Origin: Dermacentor variabilis
Taxonomy: Eukaryota > Arthropoda > Arachnida > Ixodida > Ixodidae
Length of the DNA stretch: 64,000 nucleotides
Direction of reading: 5' to 3'
NCBI RefSeq assembly: GCF_050947875.1
Contig: NW_027460291.1
Span: forward strand, 26,433,868 to 26,497,867
This document shows, one piece after another, positions 57,493-64,000 of this stretch. Positions within the stretch are counted from its first letter, which is position 1; every line of letters starts with the position of its first letter. The position numbers and the translations under genes were made by a program. The notes under the pieces were generated by a model. The model was not told the origin of the DNA. It made no database searches and worked only from the letters and a program-made list of their open reading frames with translations.

Positions 57493-58406
57493 GTAGGACA
57501 AATCACTGCACACAGGCTTAGATCCACAACTCTAGATTGGCTCAAGGATGTTCAGAGGCGGTAGTGCAAATATCTAACAACGAAAAGCAAGCCAACGCCT
57601 TCACGGCAACTCATGAGCATCGGCTGTTTTAATTTTTTTCATTAAACAAGAACTAATTGACCCGAATCACGACCTACTGGAATACTCTCGGTTTTGCCAT
57701 CGGAGCGCACAGATATCCGTTGAACACTCTAAGAGAAGGTGATTTCACCGGAAGTTGAAATTCTTGCGCAAGAAATACGTCGTAAGCTACAGTGCGACAA
57801 GGAAAACGGGAGAAAATGCCGCTTGCGTTTAGTCATATTGGGCGCTTTGCAGTCGTGGTAGTTCAGTAGACGCGTGAACTGTCAGTTTGGAAATAAAAAT
57901 ATCTGAGGCATACAATGACCTCCTTTTGAGGAGCATCATAAGGAAGAATGTGAAAGGCAGAAAAGCAACGAATCGAGATCAGAAACCCATAGAGAGATGT
58001 TTCCAACGCAGCCAGGCTATAATAGTAGAAACGTGAAAAGGCATTGACTCTAATTACAATGACCTCATAAGAATCACTACAGATATAAAAAACATTACCT
58101 GCCTCAAAGATAGATTTACATGGTGTGACACCACCATGAACACCTTACGGGGTGGACGTAGTTTGAGAGATTAGCACTGGATCAAAATTGTTGCACTGTT
58201 TCAACATTTACGTCTTGGTTTCTGTTCCGCTGTTAAATTATTGTCGCTACAAGCTGCTTCTATCAAGAGAATATAAAAATAACGATTATTTTTTTGTGTG
58301 GCCATCTTGGCTACCTCAATCTGTGAGCAGTCTATCTACCGGCAGCATTTTTGAGTTCGCAAAGGTCTTTATTTTATAGACCAAATAGATTATCTTGGCT
58401 TGTTCA

Positions 58407-58408
<2 letters not shown>
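57493..58408. other. Intron sequence, nothing recognised
   Basis: No later receptor exon found. No repeat boundary seen until the LINE tail. Confidence 0.45.
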
Positions 58409-58440
<32 letters not shown>

Positions 58441-60439
58441 TTTATTGCCACACAATATACAAAACAACACAAGCAGGCCGGTCTAAGCCTTAGTTGGCTT
58501 GTAGGACCGTGCCAATGAATATGACAGACAAGGCAAAAAGATGTACAAGAATTGATGAGATGCATGAAAAAAAAAATGAAAGGCAAAACATTAAGAAGAA
58601 CAAGATAACATTTAGTTATCTACATATAACAAAATTGAAGAGGTAAATATTGCGATGCAAAAAAAAAAACAATGTACAAGCGGGTAATTTTACTCTAGCT
58701 GCTTTAAGATGTGTTTGAGCGTTCTTTTTGATGTCGCGTTAAATATCTCTTATGGTAATTTGTTAAATATGTCAGGCACATAAGCACAGCGTCTGGCCGT
58801 ACCATACCTTGTGGCTGAATGCGGAACTACGTAACGGACATGTTTTCTAAGCTCCCTTGCAGCGGCACGTTTTTGTTTGAAAGCGGAATTCCAGAAATGT
58901 TTAACTACAACTGTTTCTATAAGTAATGAATGGAAGTTTGGTAGCCCAAGTTCACGGAAGATGTTTGCAGATGTTACTATTGGGGAATTGTACGCAACGT
59001 TTTTAAGAATGTTTTTTATAATCCGGTCAACCCTGCATCTCCAACGATCCGAACAAAAGCCAAAGACTGTAATGCCATACCTTAACACACTGTAACCTAG
59101 TGCCTGTGCTATAATCTTTTTTACAGACAAGGGTGCAATACTTTTGATATTAAATAACAGCCAGGCTACTGACCTCAGTTTGGAACAAATAAGTGATAAG
59201 TGATGTTGCCACGATAAATTACTATCGAAATAGATTCCGAGATATTTCACACAATCCACGTATGGAATAGGTGCGCATTTACAATGAACACAGTCTGACT
59301 CATGCAAGTAAAGAGGCAAGTTAATAACAGTAGTCTTAAGTGGGGAGCGAAAACAAACAAGTTTTGTTTTTTGGGCATTTACAACAATTCCATTATTAGA
59401 GAACCAAAGCATTGCCTTGTGCACGTCATTCTGCAACATTTCAGTGGATGTTTTATAAGAAAGGTGTTTCGCTAATAATACAGTGTCGTCAGCATACTGG
59501 AATACTGAACATTTCGAAATTGCCAAAGGGAAGTCGTTAACAAAGATATTAAACAACAATGGCGACAAAATGGACCCTTGAGGAACTCCAGCTTTTACCG
59601 ACAGCTTAGAACTAAATATGCCCTTATCATCGGTAGAGACCACCTGAAATCTGTTGCTCAAATAATTTTCGAGAACTTTGTAAAAAGGCCCACGAAATCC
59701 CCAAAAATGCAGTTTACTTAACAAGATTTGATGATTCAGGGTGTCAAACGCTTTCGCTACATCTAAAAATAGCGCACATGTGAAAAGATTCTGATCAAAT
59801 GCCGAGAACAGTTCATCTGAAAATTCCTCAAGCAGTGCCACAGTACCACGCCCTAAAACAAAGCCAAACTGTCGATTGTTCAGGATAGAAAATTTGTTAA
59901 GAAAAGAAGACATAGTGTGGAAAAGAAATTTTTCTAAGACCTGAGCAATAATCGGCAATATTGAAATTGGCCGATAGTTTTCAATACTATCTTTCTTCCC
60001 TGACTTATGTAGTGGTACAATAACTGCAGTTTTCAAGCATTCTGGAATTTCGTCGCCTTCCAAAAAACCATTCAGTATATGCCGGATAATATCTGACAGC
60101 GCATTGAAATTCCTTCTGATGGTGTGTAAAGAAATTCCATCATATCCAGCGGGCTTATTAGGACGGAAACTGAAAATAATTGCCTCCAGATCACCCTTCA
60201 AAATTTTCGGAAGAAAAGCCGACGCAGATACGGAATGCCCTAACGGTGAAGTGCTTGTATATGGAGAGACGGCCCTTTGGGACGCTTTAACGAAGTGCCT
60301 GTTGAAAGCATCAGCCACTTCTGTGGGAGGTTGTTGAAAAACACCGAAAATAGAACGGCTGTTGGAACTCACTCCTCTGAGATGATTTACCAAAGACCAA
60401 GTTTTGCTTACATTATTTGAAGATTGAAATATATTGTAG

Positions 60440-60440
<1 letters not shown>
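58409..60440 (-). mobile_element. LINE D (CR1/Jockey type), 5' truncated
   Basis: A reverse-strand LINE of about 2 kb with a (TTA)n tail (58409-58439), an AATAAA just before it on the reverse strand, and an ORF2 fragment with complete RT. Its truncated 5' end abuts the (AAT)n tract at 60440. It probably inserted in the tail of LINE E. Confidence 0.8.
58750..60432 (-). pseudogene. LINE D ORF2: reverse transcriptase, almost intact
   Basis: About 560 codons without interruption, from the truncation near 60432 (no genuine start) down to TAA at 58750-58752. Blocks: 'FRPNKPAGYDGIS', 'IENYRPISILPIIAQVLEKF', 'CALFLDVAKAFDTLNHQILL', 'AGVPQGSILSPLLFNIFVND' and catalytic 'FQYADDTVLL' (about 59490), then 'VKYLGIYFDSNLSW' in the thumb. 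The stop appears premature: after it the frame continues 'EIFNATSKRTLKHILKQLE' to a normal stop near 58695, and the stop replaces the expected aromatic residue after 'NKLP'. Endonuclease and ORF1 are missing. Confidence 0.85.

Positions 60441-60523
<83 letters not shown>
60440..60523. repeat. (AAT)n tract, 84 bp
   Basis: A pure trinucleotide run. On the reverse strand it is the 3' tail of LINE E and also borders the truncated 5' end of LINE D. Confidence 0.95.
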
Positions 60524-62029
60524 TAGCCTTTATTTTTTCCATCAACGTGATGGGGGAGGTAAGGGAAGAAAAGCTGAAACAGACAGCTTGGCTAGTTGCC
60601 GCACCCCCAAAGAAAAAATTCATTCCATAAAGGCAGACAGCTCAGCTACCGACAAAAAATTAAAACACATTTTTTGATTGTACAAAAATAATACGTATCA
60701 CTACAAGCGTCTTTGTGGCATATAAATATGCACATTCGCAAACGTGTGAACATGCAACTGTAGTAATGACTTTATATTTACAGAACACTGCTGGAAGACA
60801 TATGTAAACACCCATACAGACAACAGCGGCTCACTAACATTTGCATAAGGGTATGTCCCGAATATACATCACTAAATTTCACACACACAAAAAAGAGTTC
60901 AGGAAACACGTCAAAGACAAAAAGAAATCTATGATATGCATACCAATTTACACAAACGAGAACAATGTTCAGAGAAATACACCTAAGGTAGAAAAAAAAA
61001 CAATTTTATAACTCTGTTAATGTATTTTCTAGCTGCATAGCGTGTCTGTGACAAAAATGCCATAATTCTGGCAGGTTTCTTTTCATCATTTGCTGTCCAT
61101 AGGTAGTTCTACACGTCTCTACATTCCAAATTTCCCAACTACGTGTATTATATAAAGGAGTTTTCTTTGACAAAGGAGCTAAAGCTGAAAGAAAGTTGAT
61201 GTTTTCTTTTACATCGTTTTTATATACTAAACACAGGAGGTAGGGATACATCTTTGTAATGTTCACAATTTCCAACTTCTCAAACAAAGGCAGAGATGGG
61301 TGATTTCGAGGAACACCGAGAACATGTCGCAACATTCTTTTCTGCATTGTAAAAATTTACGTAAATTTGTAACAGTCGTAGTTCCCCAAACTAAATGTGC
61401 ATAACTAACAAGAGAGTGAAATAATGTATTGTAAAGAATAACCTAGATCTGCACAGGCAGCATCTCTTTATTAATGGACGTAACTTCTACGAAACTTGAA
61501 ATCTCAGAAACCACATGTTCCACGTGGTCTTCCAGCGTTAAGTTCACATTGTACACAACGCCAAGAGTTTTGAATGCGCGGAGTATCTTTATTTATGACT
61601 CACCTAACAAAAGATCTGTATTTATAAAAACGCTCTAATTCTCGGACAGAAAAGTATGGCTTTTGTCTTGGCCGTGTTTATCATTAATGCATTAGCACTT
61701 GACCACTCATGCAAACGCAATAGTGAGCTATTTGTTTCAGAAATTAGGTCATTCGGACATGCAACTGAAGAAAGCATAGTCGTGTCATCGGCATAAATGA
61801 TATGTTTAATGTTCGGATTAATCCATATAATGGCGTTCAAATGGATAATAAATAACAAGGATCTAAGGATACTTCCATGAGGTACTCCTGACGTTATTGT
61901 TTTCTTTTGTCTGAGCAGAAACCATTGAGGTAGACATATTGCTGTCGATTTTCTAAATAAGATGCTAATAGTCTTACTGCATTAGCATGGATTCCATATG
62001 CATCAAATTTTTTGAGTAAGATCGAATGT
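60524..62029 (-). pseudogene. LINE E (Jockey/CR1 type): RT middle, C-terminus and 3' UTR
   Basis: Reverse strand. 3' UTR 60524-61005 with AATAAA next to the tail. The C-terminal domain 61006-61347 includes 'LFEKLEIVNITKMYPYLLC' and 'YNTRSWEIWNVETCRTTYGQ'. The RT part includes 'GVPHGS' (about 61880) and 'HIIYADDTTMLSS' (about 61770-61800), plus 'LLKKFDAYGIHANAVRLLAS' next to the insertion at 62029. Frames are broken near 61900 and 61600. The RT start is on the other side of the THAP element. Confidence 0.75.
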
Positions 62030-62033
62030 TTAA
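62030..62033 (+). repeat. TTAA target site, left of THAP element 2
   Basis: TTAA here and at 63931-63934 flank the element exactly. Confidence 0.88.
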
Positions 62034-62428
62034 AGGGAAGCTGAAGAGTCTATCGAATTCAATAAGACGCTCATATACGGATGCGGGAACCTTATAAACC
62101 ATGTACGTAAAATTTGGGGTTTTTTTTTTCAATTAGGAGCGACATAATCGTCGGTTAAAATTGCGCTGTAGCTCCGCCCCCCGTCGAATGCCGCGCGCTG
62201 CTGCTGACGCTGATGATGCGAGCGGAGACCGGAAACCGCGTTGTTGTGACGTAAACTCTAGTGTTTTGTTCCTTCGCAGCCTGCGCGACCGTGCCTGACC
62301 GTGCTTGTTTCTGCGTGCGTGGCATCGTAATCTGCTTCGATCGACCCTGCATCCCTTTGTTGGTGCGTCTGCGTGTATGTAGAGTGGTAGTCAACGTGCG
62401 CAGCATCAACTGAAGTGGTGGGCCGATC

Positions 62429-62755
62429 ATGGCGGCTTTCTGTGCAGCCTACGGTTGCACGAGCACCAGCGGCCGCGACGATGTTGTCTTCCATTGCTTC
62501 CCACAAGACAAGAAGCTTTTAACGAAGTGGGAGTCTGCTGTGAAGCGAAACAATTTCAAGCCCTCAAGAACAACAGTGCTGTGCTCCAACCACTTCCGTG
62601 ACGACGATTATCACGAGAATTTATCATTAAAACGTGCGTTGGGTTTGCCAGTCAAGTCGGCTCGTCTAAGGCATGGCGCAGTGCCGTCAGTGTTCGCGTA
62701 CACAAGGAGCTCGTCACCGCTGTCAAGGCCAGCTTTCACGAAAATGAGAGAGTGA
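62429..62755 (+). CDS. THAP-domain protein of transposon copy 2
   Basis: 108 codons from ATG at 62429. 'FCAAYGC', '[13 protein letters not shown]', 'LCSNHF' and 'GAVPSVF' give a complete C2CH THAP finger with its C-terminal box. It is clearly a relative of the copy 1 protein along its whole length. The frame stops at TGA 62753-62755; one frame over, a basic segment 'SKRNAKRSEQRKQRR' continues to about 62880, so the original protein may have been longer. Likely binds the element's ends or host DNA, by family analogy. Confidence 0.8.
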   Translation: MAAFCAAYGCTSTSGRDDVVFHCFPQDKKLLTKWESAVKRNNFKPSRTTVLCSNHFRDDDYHENLSLKRALGLPVKSARLRHGAVPSVFAYTRSSSPLSRPAFTKMRE

Positions 62756-63404
62756 GAGAATGAGAGAGGACTACTTGCCACTAGCAGGCTTTCTAAACGC
62801 AACGCGAAAAGATCGGAGCAACGAAAACAAAGACGGCACGAGTGCGGACTGACTGATGATAACTGGTGTTGGAAGGCCTTATGAATACACGAACTCGCCC
62901 AAACCTGGATTTCGATTTACTGCGAGCTCCTTCATGTTAGCACGCTGAACGGAAGGTGCATGTTTATCTCCCGCCCTTGACGCAGGTTTCGTCGCAAAGC
63001 GCCGCGAATTTTCTATTTGCACGTGTGTTGTAAAACAGCCTGCATGCAGCTACCATAACGCAGTGCAAATGTAGAGTTTGCATGTGCTGGAAAGCCGGCG
63101 CACGCCAGGACGCTACGCTCCCCCCTTCTCTCGCGCACAGCGAATAACCGACCGTCTCACGTAGCCGACGGAATTCGCCGCCTTTACGACTTCGGTTACG
63201 AGTAGTGTGCGGATGGCGCATAGATGAAGGTCACTACACGTACTGCATGAACCGGGAAGCTTTTCACGCGTTTAAACCGTCTTTGTAGATTGCCCACAGC
63301 TTTGGACAGCGCACAAATGCCGACGATCGCATCCCCGCTTACGTTCCACGAGGAGGCATGCAGGAACATAACACTACAGTTGGTTGACCGAAAACGAGCT
63401 CACT

Positions 63405-63445
63405 AGATCGGCGAAAGATCGGCGAAAGATCGGCGAGATCACTAG
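63405..63445 (+). repeat. Short tandem repeat gatcggcgaaa
   Basis: An 11-bp unit repeated about three times inside THAP element 2. Confidence 0.85.
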
Positions 63446-63934
63446 ATCGCTTTGCAAAAAACATAGTCACCAAAGAGCATTTCCAACACGAAGAGATCCC
63501 AAGACTTCGCTTTCGTTCGCGTCGAAAGCACTGCTCGCACCAGCATCGTTTGCTTCTTCGAGAGGCTGGCTCTTCGCAATCGGCTCGTACATGTAGGGAG
63601 TAACGCCAAACTCCTCAGAAAAACGCAGTCTCTCTAAATTTTCGATTACCTCTTAATTTTCCATTACAGCACCAAACTACCTGGCACCGCGCTTCATGTG
63701 TAGCGGCAGTGGTCGGTCACTAGAGTTGACGTCACGAGGCGCCCGACCAATCACAGCTGAAAACGAGACGCGCGAGCTGGGCGTGTCCGCTGCTTATCAC
63801 TTTTCGTCGAAATAAAATATATTTGCGCCTTCTTTCGCTCAATTTAGATACGATATTCGAATTCGGAGGGTTGAAAACCATTATGTACATATGTTCACTC
63901 ATTTCTTCTGGAAAACCTTTCAGCTTCCCATTAA

Positions 63935-64000
63935 GAAAATCAAACGCCTTTGTGAAGTCTACAAAAACACTCAAGACTACTTCTTTCTTTTTCAAAGCAG
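63935..64000 (-). pseudogene. LINE E: RT start, resumed after THAP element 2
   Basis: Reverse-strand codons 'LKKKEVVLSVFVDFTKAFDF' contain the first catalytic Asp block of RT. The frame joins the sequence before 62029 without a gap. The element continues beyond the window. Confidence 0.85.

Larger units (their letters stand above)
62034..63930 (+). mobile_element. THAP-bearing TIR transposon, copy 2 (Kolobok-like)
   Basis: A 1,897-bp element. The left end AGGGAAGCTGAAGAG and the right end (inverted) TGGGAAGCTGAAAGG match each other and copy 1 over the first 12 positions, with one end substitution. Exact TTAA duplication. It has one THAP gene and a right-end block with tgacgtcac (about 63730) and accaatcac (about 63747), in the same order and spacing class as copy 1. 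It splits the RT of LINE E between 'FVDFTKAFDFL' and 'KHSILLKKFDAYG', and removal restores that frame. No catalytic transposase domain seen. Confidence 0.8.

Noticed and set aside
58404..60630. Poly-Asn, poly-Ile and poly-Leu frames
   Set aside because: Produced by AAT trinucleotide tracts at LINE tails.

Overview
The window looks like nuclear DNA of an arthropod, most likely a hard tick. I infer this from the mix of LINE families, a tRNA-derived SINE and inverted-repeat elements that resemble repeats I know from tick genomes. There is one host gene with spliceosomal introns. I see no operons, no CRISPR array and no rRNA gene.

The host gene is on the + strand. It encodes an ionotropic receptor of the glutamate-receptor superfamily. 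Five exons can be read at 23396-23486, 28151-28312, 40620-40758, 56976-57187 and 57373-57492. They have usable splice sites and fully compatible phases. In order they encode the end of ligand-binding lobe S1, the S1 end leading to M1, M1 plus pore loop, M3 plus the start of S2, and more of S2. The 5' and 3' ends of the gene are not found in the window. Three of its introns are 4.7, 12.3 and 16.2 kb and are packed with transposons.

Layout: (1) 1-9559 is a CR1-like LINE with an esterase-type ORF1. It is split by a nearly complete I/R1-group LINE (2078-7412) with a 14-bp target duplication. (2) 9560-15340 is non-coding DNA with a long ATCT microsatellite, a small TIR element, a SINE and fold-back repeats. 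(3) 15372-23022 is a reverse-strand Ty3-type element whose gag is cut by one long and one short RTE-clade LINE copy. (4) 23396-57492 is the receptor gene. Its introns hold a CR1 fragment, a Ty3 fragment, a decayed BEL/Pao element (about 40.5 down to 30-31.7 kb) split by a THAP-bearing transposon (34758-36673), SINEs and MITEs, and a PHD-finger LINE split by an LTR retrotransposon (47636-52697). (5) 58409-64000 holds two reverse-strand LINEs; the second is split by another THAP-bearing transposon (62034-63930).

Four insertions sit inside the coding sequence of another transposon, and in three of them (2078-7412, 34758-36673 and 62034-63930) removing the insert gives back the host element's reading frame. 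The two THAP elements share termini, TTAA targets and a right-end regulatory motif, so they form one family. Several transposon breakpoints carry short-spacer palindromes that look like fold-back DNA synthesis.
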